A stretch of 64,000 bases of DNA from positions 59,584,043 through 59,648,042 of the forward strand of contig OX578281.1 of the NCBI GenBank assembly GCA_951217055.1. The letters run 5' to 3'. The DNA is from Gerris lacustris (taxonomy: Eukaryota > Arthropoda > Insecta > Hemiptera > Gerridae). The position numbers and the translations under genes are program-made. The stretch's first letter is position 1. Each line of letters opens with the position of its first letter. The notes under the pieces were generated by a model. That model had not been told where the DNA came from. It worked only from the letters and a program-made list of their open reading frames with translations, and ran no database searches. Positions 11,713 through 22,059 of the stretch are shown piece by piece.

Positions 11713-12448
11713 GTTTGTTTTTAATTTATTTATTTTATCATATTTATAATTAACGAGCCGTTATAAGCCCGTTAAGTCCCTGGCAACGGGCTTGGTTTTA
11801 TATTTAGAAAAATAAAAAAATTAAGAAGGCTAAACAAGTTATTCTAAATAATGGAGTTATTAAACGGATTTTTTTCACCTAATGTAGACTTTGTTTTTTG
11901 TTACTTCATTACTAATCATTTGGGGTACTTTGGTAAATTTTACCTCCAGAATGCATAAAAACACGAAAAAAAAATTTCCGGCTCAGACCCCCCGGGGAGT
12001 TCCGGTTGTGGAACATTTGTGAGTGCACCTCTGATTTAAACATGATAATATTATTTACTCTAATAATTACAAGGACAAGGGAATATTTGTTTAAGTTATT
12101 TCGGGTAAAAAAGTAAATCAGTGGCTTTTCTTTCATTTAATTTTAAAAAGAGTAAGATTCACTGCAGAGTCCTGTATTAATGTATTATTTAGCAACTGAT
12201 AAATTTTGAAATCTTCTCTCCCTTCCTTTCGTCTCGGTCGATATAAGATGAAACATATCTTACCTTTCTGTGGATGGATCCTAGATAATATAGAAATTAA
12301 ATATATCAAGAATCAGTCCAAACTAATAATAATTAAAGTTTTGGATTCACCGACCGAGACGTAATTTATCGGAAAATTTGATTTCCTTTTTGAAGGTTTA
12401 GAGCAAGAGCTTTTTCGCTAAACCCTGACCAAGAACTGAAGGTAGTCG
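11713..12448. other. Intron, first part
   Basis: AT-rich intronic DNA of the beta1 gene. The full intron runs 11713-13739. The minus-strand frame 11912-12136 has no family signature. Confidence 0.5.
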
Positions 12449-12520
12449 GGAAAAACTGCTAACTTCGTTTAAAGTCGGAACTCCCGAGAATTGCCGAAGT
12501 CAGTACAGTCTAGTGCTGAT
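12449..12520 (+). repeat. Dispersed about 70-bp segment shared with 4577-4650
   Basis: CGGGAAAAACTG, AACTTCGTTTAAA, TCGGAA, ATTGCCGAAGTCAGT and related blocks occur in the same order at both places, with a few differences. The parent element is not identified. Confidence 0.6.
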
Positions 12521-12529
12521 ATTTTTAGG

Positions 12530-13060
12530 GCTTTGTAGATCATCCTCGAACTCCTTATGCCGAGGGCGATGTGTCTGTCTGTCCGTCATACTTTTGTTTC
12601 CAAACCGTTCACGCTAGAGAGTTGAAATTAGAAATACTAGCGAAACTTTTTTATTCACAGATAGGAAAAATATAGAGAAGTTAAAAATTTAATATACTCA
12701 AAAATGTGCTAAGCTCAATTTTTTAATTATTTTCAATTTTCGAGAGGGGTATCAAATAAAAGCTCCTGAAGAGTTATTACAATCATATATAACATTTTTA
12801 TTGTGCGATTTACCGCCAATATTGCGTTTTTAGCGCCAATTTTTCATCCCAAAAAAATGTCGCCCCTAACTACCCAATAATGGCTAGTCCTAAAATTATG
12901 GAAATAATTAATGCTAATACCTTATGGTGGGGCAATGTATTTTTCCGGAAATTATGTAATTATATTTTCGATAAAAATCATTGATACCCTCCGGGAAATC
13001 GAACCAGGAACCCCTAATCTACTCCTTGTTAGTATTTTCATATAGGGTAGGATGGCAGAA
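12530..13060 (-). mobile_element. Probable tRNA-related dispersed repeat in intron
   Basis: The right part contains GGGAAATCGAACCAGGAACC, whose reverse complement has GGTTCGATTTC, a B-box match followed by CCGGAGGGT. The left part has the GTCTGTCTGTCCGTC block that is common in other repeats of this window. An A box is not obvious. Its identity as a SINE is inferred. Confidence 0.4.
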
Positions 13061-13242
13061 ATAATAAAATGTGTTTTCAGAATAAAATAACGAATATGCA
13101 TAATAACCTACGAAACCCTATTAGGGCCTTGGATGCATGTACTTACCCAGTCAAAATAAAAACAAAATAGTATTATTTCGAATTTCTAGGAGGGTATTTT
13201 TGTGTGTCTATTTCATTAAAAACTGATCATATATTATATCAC

Positions 13243-13424
13243 ACAAAAGCAACAACACTAGCGCCCTCCTCAGATTGCCAACAACACTAGCACGCTCCTC
13301 AGATTGCCAACAACACTAGCGCGCTCCTCAGATTGCCAACAACACTAGCACGCTCCTCAGATTGCCAACAACACTAGCGCGCTCCTCAGATTGCCAACAA
13401 CACTAGCGCACTCCTCAGATTGGC
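13243..13424. repeat. 29-bp minisatellite in beta1 intron, 6 units
   Basis: Units of CAACAACACTAGC followed by GCGCTCCTCAGATTGC. It ends about 315 bp before the next exon. Confidence 0.9.
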
Positions 13425-13739
13425 ATGAGTTCTTGGTCGGGGTTTATCATCATTCTTGTGTTATACCTTAAAAAAGGAATGATTTTTTTCCGAAACGTTG
13501 GTAAATCTGAATCTTTGATTTATTCCTTTGACTTATACTCACTATCCACACATTCGATTTTATTCACAGCGGATATCCTCATAGTTAATATATACTATAG
13601 TTTATCCTTTATTTATAGTTGAAGATCTTTGTCCATTAAAGGTCGCGATAAACATATCGCGAAGAAATTATCTTCTTTTTTTATCTCTGATAATTATTTA
13701 AGGTATAATAAACTATTAATCTATCTTCTTCTGTTTCAG

Positions 13740-13784
13740 AATGAGAAGAACCAGATTATGAAATCTAATGTTTGGTTGCGTCTG
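13740..13784 (+). CDS. nAChRbeta1: nAChR beta1: 45-bp micro-exon encoding loop D
   Basis: The acceptor is TCTGTTTCAG and the donor is CTG|GTAAGA. Exactly 15 codons are present (residues 46-60, NEKNQIMKSNVWLRL), in phase 0 at both ends. The segment is the beta2 strand / loop D on the complementary face of the agonist site. The Arg codon CGT at 13779-13781 (residue 59) aligns with Arg81 of the aphid beta1 subunit, the site where Arg-to-Thr confers neonicotinoid resistance, so this copy carries the usual sensitive residue. The exon is too short to be found by ORF scanning; it is supported by the splice sites and by the exact joining of frames on both sides. Confidence 0.93.
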
Positions 13785-14332
13785 GTAAGAACTTAATACT
13801 GCCAATTAATTATGTATAATTAATTTTCATAGTCCACAATAATTAAATGTTTCATTACTTCTTATATTGCACATTGATTATATATTAATTACTCCTTACA
13901 TCATAGTAATTATACATTTCCATTATTCCTTATTTGTTTGATTTTCATGTGATAATTCTTTTCGGACCAGAACTTGATTTCAGGTAAACACTTGGCCAAG
14001 TAAAACTACAAAGAAATTAATAAAGTAACATAGCAATTTTCACCAAAAGTAGGTTAGGTTAATGAAGTAATTACATAATGATGGACATGAGCAGTGTTTG
14101 AAAGTGAAGAAATCCCCCCGTGCACAAATTTTATGAAAGCATAAAATAATTCAAATTTAGGCTGGTAGACGTATATTGTCGGTTAAAGCCTTCCTTGAAC
14201 TAACTGCACGAACAAAATAACTAGTTTATAGCCACCACAGTATTCATCTCCAAACGAGTTAACTCGTCCATAGAAACTAGAAAGGGTTTAAAACTAATGG
14301 TCTAAAACTATAACTGTTTGAATTTTGTTTAG

Positions 14333-14442
14333 GTGTGGATGGATTACCAGCTGCAGTGGGACGAGGCTGACTACGGTGGTATCGGAGTACTACGACTACC
14401 TCCTGATAAAGTCTGGAAACCTGATATCGTCCTTTTCAATAA
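14333..14442 (+). CDS. nAChRbeta1: nAChR beta1: exon with loop A region
   Basis: Acceptor TTTTGTTTAG, donor AA|GTATGT. It encodes residues 61-96 plus two bases of residue 97, from [16 protein letters not shown] to [10 protein letters not shown]. It carries the WxPD motif (loop A) shared by all Cys-loop receptor subunits. The split Asn codon is completed by the T that opens the next exon. Intron sizes on either side are 548 and 1395 bp. Confidence 0.95.
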
Positions 14443-14599
14443 GTATGTATTCACATGTGAAGTAAACTTTTATTTATTTTTAAGTAAAAGGAAGAAAATT
14501 ATATCTTCAAAAGATGATCTGAGTCTGTAAATCTTGAATTGCTTATGTCTTACCCCATCAGTAACTTCTTTTATGGGTCATACTTATACTTATAGACAC

Positions 14600-14880
14600 A
14601 CTATTTTCAAGGAATTCCTTTGTTTATAACTAATTATATGGATAATGTTTAATGAATTCTTTGTTTACACGTTAACGCATTAACATTACGGGTATTAAAA
14701 GATTCTTTAGTTGCTAAACCTTGCAAATGATAATTTTCCCTTAAAAAGTATTCCTGCAATAGGTCAAAAACCAAAGAATTCCTTGAAAATTATTCCAATA
14801 TTGAGTTATAAACTAAAGAATTCCTTGAAAATGCTTATAGCGATGAATTGTAAACCAAAGAATTCCATCGAGGGAGATAC
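14600..14880. repeat. Short dispersed motif with direct and inverted copies in intron
   Basis: AAGAATTCCTTGAAAAT occurs directly near 14775 and 14818, in a variant form near 14858, and inverted near 14607 (TTTTCAAGGAATTCCTTTG). The open frame 14711-14971 comes from these copies. Confidence 0.6.
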
Positions 14881-15189
14881 TTTTTTAAAGGATTATTTGG
14901 TTTCAAAGCAACAACAGTTATTATCTTCAAGATCACCTTGTATTTCATATTGTGTTGTAATTTGTTTTTAGTATTTATAATGCCACTTTTGGTAAAATTA
15001 AGGAGAAACACACAGTTGTGAATACTCTGAATAATTCATTGAATAATTACTTAATTATTTATAAATTAATTTCCATTAACATTTTTGATTTGGTCATCAA
15101 TCGTGAATTAAATCTTCACAAGTGAAATAATGATGTAACAGAAAAACAAATATGTAATTAGTTGTTTTGACTGAGATTTTGTGGTACCA

Positions 15190-15487
15190 CTTCATAACTA
15201 TGACTGGAGAGGTTAATAGAATGTAACACAACAATATTGTCACCACAATTTTATATTGATTATTACCAAAGGCGTTTCGTCATTTTATATCATTTTCAGT
15301 ATTAAGTGTTACCGAGTAAGAGTAAAGATTATACTATATTTTCAGTACAATATTTACTCTTACTATGCTAACACTTAACGAAGATGATGTGAAATTTCGA
15401 AACGTGTTTGTTAATAATCAATATAACATTGTGGTGACAATATTATTGTGTTATTTTCAAATAACCTCTCAAGTCATAATTAATAGA
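15190..15487. mobile_element. Family B foldback element in beta1 intron
   Basis: Long inverted arms. The left arm starts TATGACTGGAGAGGTTA and continues with ACAACAATATTGTCACCAC and ATTGATTATTACC. The right arm reverses these and ends TAACCTCTCAAGTCATAAT. Both arms carry a CGAAACG motif preceded by GAAGATGATG or CTGAAAATGAT, similar in layout to family A. The element has no ORF and is about 300 bp. Confidence 0.75.
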
Positions 15488-15837
15488 AAAACACTCGTTC
15501 CTTCAAATATTTGAAAGCCAGAAAAAATGTCCGCCATTTTAAATCGTCTTATAGCACTTAATCATAGATTTAATACATACATTTTTACGTTGTATATGAT
15601 CTCTGTTTAATTATCATTAATATACTATTATACCGATTATTAATTATTATTCGAACATTTAAAATGGACATAATTCCATCTTTAAGGAAAAATTGAAAAT
15701 CTTGCTTCGTTTTAATGCCCCATCTTCCAGACTATAGGTATGCCAAATTTTAGCATTCTAAGTTCCCCATGGAAACACATAGAAAACATTTTGCTTTAAT
15801 TATAAGTATTTCATCATTTGTGTGTTGTAATTTACAG

Positions 15838-15928
15838 TGCTGATGGTAACTATGAAGTGAGATACAAGTCGAACGTTCTCATATATCCAAATGGAGAAGT
15901 ACTCTGGGTTCCACCGGCTATTTATCAG
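15838..15928 (+). CDS. nAChRbeta1: nAChR beta1: exon between loop A and the Cys-loop
   Basis: Acceptor TGTAATTTACAG, donor CAG|GTAAAT. The first base completes Asn97, then residues 98-127 follow (ADGNYEVRYKSNV to PPAIYQ). It includes the VRYKSN and GEVLWVPPAIY segments (loop E region) typical of insect nAChR subunits. It ends in phase 0. The following intron is 2528 bp and holds repeats of families H and F. Confidence 0.95.
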
Positions 15929-16329
15929 GTAAATTTATCTCACATTATTACCAAAATAAAAATAAGTCAATAGGAAAACGTTTTACTCAGTGTTTAGTGC
16001 CACAATGTGTAATATCGATTTGTATATTACAGCAATGAAAAAATAAAAATAAATATTCATTTCCTCAAATTCATAACTCATAACACATTGAATCATGGAT
16101 ATGTTTTTGGGCATTGAATCCACATATCGACATTTCAATGTTTCTCCATGACGTGGAGAAAATTAGTATTTATTTGTCTAATTGATATAGTAGATGGATC
16201 TTAAGGTGTGAAATTATAATAAGATTAATCCATTTCGATTGCCATTTGGTCCGCTTGGAGCTCTGATACCATTTTATATAAAATTTAGAAACTTCTTTTG
16301 GCGAAATATAGTACTACAGTGAAAACAAG

Positions 16330-16580
16330 TGAAAATTAATCTACCTCATATTATATTCTAACTTCCTGGCACGATATTTAAGAGCGTAACTTTTTGCATT
16401 TCGTTTATTGAAACTTCAACCCGCCTATCGTAAAAATATTGTAATATAAATGAAAACCTGTCGACCTCCTGTTAAATTCTAACTTCCTGGCAAGATATTT
16501 AAGAGCGCGAGCGTCAAATTTTTCAAGTCGTCTTTTGCGTGACGGAAAATATCTTCTGTCCCCCAGAGCTAAAACAAATT
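16330..16580. mobile_element. Family H fragments in intron
   Basis: TTCTAACTTCCTGGCACGAT followed by ATTTAAGAGCG occurs twice (near 16357 and 16477). The second is followed by GTGACGGAAAATATCTTCTG and CCCAGAGCTA, matching the right arm of the complete family H element at 61238-61797. Confidence 0.55.
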
Positions 16581-16636
16581 TATGTTAATATGTCTGTTGG
16601 AAAGGGATCTGAAAAATGTTTGTTTACAGAAACAAT

Positions 16637-17190
16637 AAATACTCTGCAAATTAGTGTGGCACATAGCTTTTTTCTATTTTGTATACTTTAATGATTTTAA
16701 AATATTAAAACCTATTATTGTCAAATTTATTTAATTTCCCAAAAAATTTTAAATCTGTCGAAATAGTTTTGATTTTTTACCTGAATTAAAGGTAAACATT
16801 TTAAAGAGCACAGAGGGTTGAAATTAATCTGAGCCTATCTGCGGGCTATGTTTGACAAACCATCTAAATTTCATAAAAATACAGATGAGTACTTTTGAAG
16901 ATATAGGGGTATATAAATGTACGTTGGTTTGCACGTGGTAAAGAAACAAATGAGCGCAGAAGGTTGAAACTTATATGGAACCAACAATGAGCTAATTATG
17001 ATCTACCATCCGAATTTCAATTTAACCAGATGAGTAGTTTTTAAGATAGGTTGGTTCGCAAAAATTGAGTGACAGACCATTATGCGGCAGTCACGGAACC
17101 AAAAATGTTCTCCGATGACTGAAACGGATTTCTGTCTCGGAGTTTTTGAAATTGGAGACCTAAAACATTTTCGTTCTTCGGAACGAGCTC
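16637..17190 (-). mobile_element. Family F copy, reverse orientation, in beta1 intron
   Basis: Runs from AAATTAGTGTGGCACATAGC through the TAAATGTACGTTGGTTTGCA, AGAAACAAATGAGCGCAGAA and AAAAATGTTCTCCGATGACT blocks to GAAATTGGAGACCTAAAACA. The GCTTCCG hairpin end is not clear. The frames 17003-17281 and 17082-17354 lie in this repeat and are not genes. Confidence 0.75.
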
Positions 17191-18028
17191 GTTTAGAAAA
17201 ATATGTCCAAAGGAAAGGGACCTGCAAAATGGGTACTTCCATGATAAATATAGAAATTGCAGAATATTTCCCTGAGTTCAACTTTCAATTTATTTTCTGT
17301 TATAATTTACTTACGACGGTTTTCTCCTGGAAAACTATCATAAGTAGAGCTTAAAAGGGTTCTCTCAAGCTCTTTACAAGTGCTTTAAAAGGTTATTTTG
17401 CTCGGGGGGAAGCTTTGAGTTGAAACTATATTTTCAAGTGAAACTATTTGAAGAGCTCAAACGATGTAAAGTATTTGCAAGCTCTGGTAGAGTTTAAAAC
17501 CACATCAGGCAGACTGAAACCTCTCAACCCTCGTTCTCTTGAAAACCTCACTTAATTTAAAGAAATGCTCGACCCTGGTGAAATTCCCCCGTCTGGACCA
17601 ACTCACTGCTGTCTACTCGACAACCCCCTCGAGGTAATTCCGTTTCTTTCGTATTCAATTCACATAATTAAATACAATCTACGTGCTTCAAATAAACAAA
17701 TACAATTCTCCAGAGTAATATGATATTAAATAAATAATACTGATGGAATTGGTTCAATAATTTGTTAATTATTGAAGAGTATAACAGTCTTATCAATTAG
17801 AAATCTAATTAAATCTATAAACATGGCTCAAAAAATTAATAATATGTTTATTTCTAAAAAGGTGATATCAGTTATAATTTAGTAAATTTTCAGCTCAACT
17901 GAAAACCAAGTTATACATTTTGTTACATCTACTTAGAATCCCAGAGTTGTTTTTTCTTTTGAAAAATCATAATAACTACTTATAGCGTTTTTATTTTATT
18001 AATAATTGTGCCTAATTGCCCTCACATA

Positions 18029-18160
18029 TTGAGACATTTTGTACAACCGAACCAAGTTGTACAACATGTCTCAATATGTTGTACAATCGAACCAAGACGT
18101 ACAACATGTCTCAATACGTTATACAACCCAATCAAGTCTTACAACATGTCTCAACATGTA
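18029..18160. repeat. About 40-bp tandem repeat, 3 units
   Basis: Units of GTACAACATGTCTCAATATG followed by a variable TTGTACAACCGAACCAAG. GTACAAC and its partner GTTGTAC make each unit partly self-complementary. Confidence 0.8.
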
Positions 18161-18456
18161 GGGGATTCTAGGGATTTCACAGAATAAATCAATCAATCTT
18201 GCTCTCTGAGACTTCTTAATTAAACGTATCATTATTGTAAAAGCTGGCTATTACTCACTATCGATTATCGCCAATACCGATTTTAACTAAAAATCTAATG
18301 ACTGATTTAGTCATATACTTACTACAACTAGTTTCTTTAGTAGTTAACTAGAGGTACTCATATACGATTGAGAGAAATTCAATAACATTTGTTTTAAGCT
18401 GTACTTTGCACTCCGTACTTAACTTGTTTTCTATATAAACTGGTATTTTGTTTTAG

Positions 18457-19194
18457 AGTTCTTGTACGATTGACGTGACGTATTTTCCATTCGATCAGCA
18501 GACTTGCATCATGAAGTTCGGTTCTTGGACTTTCAACGGTGATCAAGTTTCGCTGGCTCTGTACAACAATAAGAACTTCGTGGATCTGTCCGATTACTGG
18601 AAGTCGGGGACTTGGGATATAATCGAAGTACCGGCTTATTTGAATATATACGAAGCTTCTCATCCAACAGAGACCGATATCACTTTCTATATTATTATCA
18701 GGAGGAAGACACTGTTCTACACTGTTAACTTGATCCTGCCTACCGTCTTGATTTCATTCCTCTGCGTCTTGGTATTTTATCTTCCTGCTGAAGCCGGTGA
18801 AAAAGTAACGTTGGGTATTAGTATTTTGCTATCACTGGTTGTGTTCCTCTTACTCGTATCGAAGATATTACCTCCGACTTCGCTCGTATTGCCGCTTATA
18901 GCCAAGTACTTACTATTCACTTTTATTATGAACACGGTGTCCATTTTAGTAACTGTGATCATCATCAACTGGAACTTCAGGGGCCCTCGTACTCATAGGA
19001 TGCCTCCGTGGATCAGGACGGTGTTCCTAGGGTTCTTACCTAGAGTGTTGTTCATGAAGCGTCCGAAGAAGACTCGTCTGAGGTGGATGATGGAGATGCC
19101 TGGAATGTCAGGACCGCCGCATCCTTCTTATGGCTCGCCGGCCGAGCTTCCCAAACACATCGCACCCCCAGTACCCGCCAAAAACAAAATGGAG
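18457..19194 (+). CDS. nAChRbeta1: nAChR beta1: large exon with Cys-loop, loops B-C, TM1-TM3
   Basis: Acceptor TTGTTTTAG, donor GAG|GTAAGC. It encodes residues 128-373. The signature Cys-loop is Cys130 to Cys144 with 13 residues between (CTIDVTYFPFDQQTC). Loop B is GSWTF. The loop C region (TETDITFYIIIRRKT) has no adjacent Cys pair, which marks a beta rather than an alpha subunit. TM1 is about residues 212-236. TM2 is about 243-265, preceded by the Gly-Glu-Lys motif of cation-selective channels. TM3 is about 272-298. The exon continues into the cytoplasmic loop (GPRTHRMPPWI..., PKKTRLRWMMEMPGMS). The sequence follows insect beta1 nearly residue for residue through the membrane domain and differs mainly in the loop segment VFLGFLPRVLF. 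Function as a beta subunit in pentameric receptors, co-assembling with alpha subunits, is family knowledge. Confidence 0.97.
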
Positions 19195-19301
19195 GTAAGC
19201 ATAGAGCATCATTAATAAATATTACAAAATATGCTTTGAATAGAGGATGCAAAGCATCTCACATCATATCCTTCGTGATGTGTAGTTTTTAGGATAACTA
19301 A

Positions 19302-19544
19302 AGCCTGGTTCATACTGGGATTTTTTGTTCGGATTCACTATCACAGATTTGAGTGCTAAGTGAGTCTGCAATATTGAATCTTGGATGGTTGGATTCACTA
19401 AGTCAGAGAATCCCATGTTAGACGTGACTGAAATATTCAGCCCTGTGACATGCCAGATTCAATGTCACAGACTCTACCGGGATGCAAGCTGGACTCAATC
19501 CTGTGAAAATAAATCTGACACAAAGAATCTGTGTGTACCAGGCT
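19302..19544. mobile_element. PIF/Harbinger-like MITE in beta1 intron
   Basis: A 243-bp non-coding element. The ends are inverted: AGCCTGG... on the left and ...CCAGGCT on the right. It is flanked by a direct TAA duplication (19299-19301 and 19545-19547). A 3-bp TWA target duplication is characteristic of PIF/Harbinger. Two other elements in this window share AG(G)C ends with TWA flanks. It fills more than half of the 449-bp intron. The frames 19385-19582 and 19437-19628 lie on it and were not called. Confidence 0.75.
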
Positions 19545-19643
19545 TAAACGGTATGATAATTTCTGCCCCACGGAAGCACTAAATTGATCTCTGATACTCT
19601 TCCATTGCGAATGTGTTGATTGTTTCACTGTGTGTTATGTTAG

Positions 19644-19820
19644 GTGATGGAGTTAAGTGATCTACATCATCCCAACTGTAAGATCAACAGGAAGGCCAGC
19701 ACGGAGAGAAGAGAGAGTGAGAGCTCCGATAGTCTCCTGCTCAGTCCTGAGGCTTCCAAAGCTACTGAGGCTGTAGAATTCATTGCTGAACATCTCAGGA
19801 ACGAGGATCAATACATTCAG
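19644..19820 (+). CDS. nAChRbeta1: nAChR beta1: cytoplasmic loop exon
   Basis: Acceptor TTATGTTAG, donor CAG|GTATCA. It has 59 codons in phase 0 (residues 374-432), from VMELSDLHHPNCKINRK to HLRNEDQYIQ. This is the large intracellular TM3-TM4 loop, with the conserved ELSDLHHPNCKINRK and LLSPEASKATEAVEFIAEHL stretches of insect beta1. The Ser/Arg-rich part RRESESSDS could be a kinase target region, which is inference only. Confidence 0.96.
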
Positions 19821-20104
19821 GTATCATCATTATATTCTCATAGCAAACTAACATTTCATTTATTTAATTGTTTTTTCTCGCAAATAGATTGCGTGGTTAA
19901 CTAACCACACAATAGTTGTTCACTTGAGTTTCAGATGAAATGTCTAAAGATGAAAAAGTGAGATCGATGTGAAATCGTTTGTCTAATTTAAGCGAGCTTC
20001 TTATAATATGCACCCTGACTGTTTGTCTGTCACTAACTTTTACGCGTCTTGAGTAAAAGTTAACCGATTTACTTGGTGCGAGGCTTCAACGAGTAGACTC
20101 GTGA

Positions 20105-20356
20105 TAATCAGCCAGCTTTCCGGTGAAATCCGCGTCACGAAGGGGTTGAAGTCCGACGTTTCGCTTCCACTACTAGAAGCATCTTCAGGGGTGTGGTGCA
20201 TCGTGATGTTTACTTGAAGCAACTGAGCAGCTTTACTGAGTAGGTCTTGTGGTTTCTTCAAGTAAACATCCACACCCTGATGATGCTTAGTGTAGTAGAA
20301 GCGAAACGTCGGACTTCAACCCCTTCGTGATGCAAGTTTCACCGGAAAACCAAGCT
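20105..20356. mobile_element. Family A foldback element, copy 2, in beta1 intron
   Basis: The best preserved copy. Left arm: CTTTCCGGTGAAATCCGCGT, CACGAAGGGGTTGAAGTCC, GACGTTTCGCTTCCACTACT. The right arm is its inverse and ends TTTCACCGGAAAACCAAGC. Further inside, ATGTTTACTTGAAG and CTTCAAGTAAACAT also pair, so almost the whole unit folds back. The frame 20040-20273 minus is within the element. Confidence 0.85.
20277..20307 (+). other. Hammerhead-ribozyme-like core in family A element
   Basis: The order is CTGATGA, a stem-loop closed by GCTT/AAGC, then GAAAC. This is the catalytic-core layout of a hammerhead ribozyme (CUGANGA, stem II, GAAA). The minus strand of the left arm (about 20147-20178) repeats it as CTGAAGA, a stem GCTTC/GAAGC, then GAAAC. 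One extra U sits between CUGANGA and stem II, and I could not identify a matching stem III with a cleavage triplet, so activity is uncertain. Hammerhead motifs are known from Penelope-like and other retroelements. Confidence 0.4.
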
Positions 20357-20374
20357 ACATGTTCTACATGTTCC

Positions 20375-20540
20375 AATGTTCTTATTACCAATGCTAAGGC
20401 TAAGTTAGTTTGCCAGAGCGTTATCTGTCCAAGCGTTCGTGCTCAATGCTCACGTAAACGTGAACTTCAAATTTAAAATTGGAGCTTTAGGACGAGAAAA
20501 GGTTCTACCTTCTATCTATTTGAATATACAACATGTTATT
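20375..20540 (+). mobile_element. Dispersed repeat fragment shared with 62050-62190
   Basis: Shared blocks: TTACCAATGC, TCCAAG, GCTC, CGTAAACGTGAACTTCAAAT and TTAAAATT, in the same order at both loci. At the second locus it lies inside a family F copy. Confidence 0.55.
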
Positions 20541-20979
20541 CGAATACTTTCATATATTATAATAGTATATAGATATAGTTTTAGCTAATTATACTACATA
20601 TTCTCATTTTTCGGATTCTACAAAGAAGTCATTATGCAGATATTTGAATATCCGTATACCAGAAAAGAAGTGATGAAGATCATTAAAATAGATTAAAGAA
20701 ACGCGGATTTCTTTCGATAATTTACTTCAAATTTTCGTCGTATACGTCTAATCTGTAAATGTTAGTATAAAGTTTAAGAATTTGTTTAATAATAATTACT
20801 TGAGTTTTTACTTTAAAATCCCGATTTTAATTTGAAATCCAATTATGGAGATATTTCGTGATGCGCACTAATGACCTTGCTCTTAATTAATGCGGAACAT
20901 CGGAGTTTTACTGTAATTAAAATGTATTATTTATTTTATGTTTAACAGTTGAATTAATATTTATTTTTACTTGTTCTAG

Positions 20980-21144
20980 ATCCGGGAAGATTGGAAGTAC
21001 GTGGCGATGGTTATAGACAGGCTCCAACTGTTCTTATTCTTTTTGGTAACGACAGGAGGTACGATCGGTATATTGATCGACGCTCCTCATATCTTCGAGT
21101 ACGTGGACCAGGATCAAATCATCGAGAGGTACAGGGGCAAGTAA
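20980..21144 (+). CDS. nAChRbeta1: nAChR beta1: last coding exon with TM4 and stop
   Basis: Acceptor CTTGTTCTAG. It has 54 codons (residues 433-486) plus TAA at 21142-21144. It opens [16 protein letters not shown], spans TM4 (about residues 439-465) and ends with the short extracellular tail [14 protein letters not shown]...YRGK, as in other insect beta1 subunits. Because the stop matches the family C-terminus exactly, the 3' end of the coding region is certain. The intact reading frame across all seven exons argues for a functional gene. Confidence 0.96.
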   Translation: MREDWKYVAMVIDRLQLFLFFLVTTGGTIGILIDAPHIFEYVDQDQIIERYRGK

Positions 21145-22055
21145 GAACCTATCGAGTACACCGTCCCACAACATCTCAACACCGAACCATCCATTTACAA
21201 AATACTTCATTTTGAGTACGATAACTGAGTCGTTTTTGTCAAATTTATTTTTTGGTCATCTATATGAGAGACGATTTTTGACAACGATAAAGTGTTTAGC
21301 TACTAAATTAAATCACAAAAAAAATACTTTTTTTGATATTAACGATCAAAGAAATATTTTTACAGAAAGAAACTAACGCGATCGTTAAATTATCAAAAAA
21401 TTGTTTATTTGATATTTGACGTCCGAATAACGGACGAATTTGTATGATCATATGAAATTAAAAATATCTTTCCGATGTATTCATCGACAGAATACATTAT
21501 TTTCTATTAATCACAAGCTACAAAAAAAGTCGAATAATAATATCTACCAAACAAAAATTAGGACTTTAACAATAAATATGTTTTAAAAAATACTGCCTAT
21601 TTAAATAATGACAAATACATTGTAAAAAAAATAAATAAAAATAAAATAAAAGGAAAAGGAATAAAATATTGATATCAATATGTGGCTTATTGAGAGGAGG
21701 TATATAAAATTAAAGTTACATAAAATGTAGGTATCAGTTAAATATGACACATTATCAAAATACAAAAATGAAAATTAATATATTTTAATTGAAATTAATT
21801 AATTTTAATCAAGTGAATACAAGAAATTAAAAAGAAAATTTATTGATAAATAAATATCACCGAAAACAATTAATTGTTTTTAACAATCTACACAAAAATA
21901 AATAAAAATTGTGAATCGAGCAAAACGAATATGTATGTAAACATTTGTCTGTCTGTCACTAATTAGACTTTAGTACACAAATCTCATTGGAGTTTGCATA
22001 GCTTTTTGGCAACGTTTAAAAACGTTAGGAAGGAAAGATTTTTATCATGAATGTT
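21145..22055 (+). other. Probable 3' UTR and downstream flank of beta1
   Basis: AT-rich and non-coding. AATAAA-type signals occur near 21571 and repeatedly near 21630-21655 (AAATAAATAAAAATAAAATA), so the transcript could end in this interval. The true poly(A) site cannot be fixed by eye. Confidence 0.45.
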
Positions 22056-22059
22056 TGTT

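Noticed and set aside
17003..17354. Frames of about 90 residues inside a beta1 intron on both strands
   Set aside because: They coincide with a reverse family F repeat whose other copies give similar spurious frames (41909-42214, 43882-44184, 61767-62111).
18394..18663. Minus-strand frame opposite the large beta1 exon
   Set aside because: Shadow of the conserved receptor coding strand; the same applies to 18777-18968 and 19052-19252.
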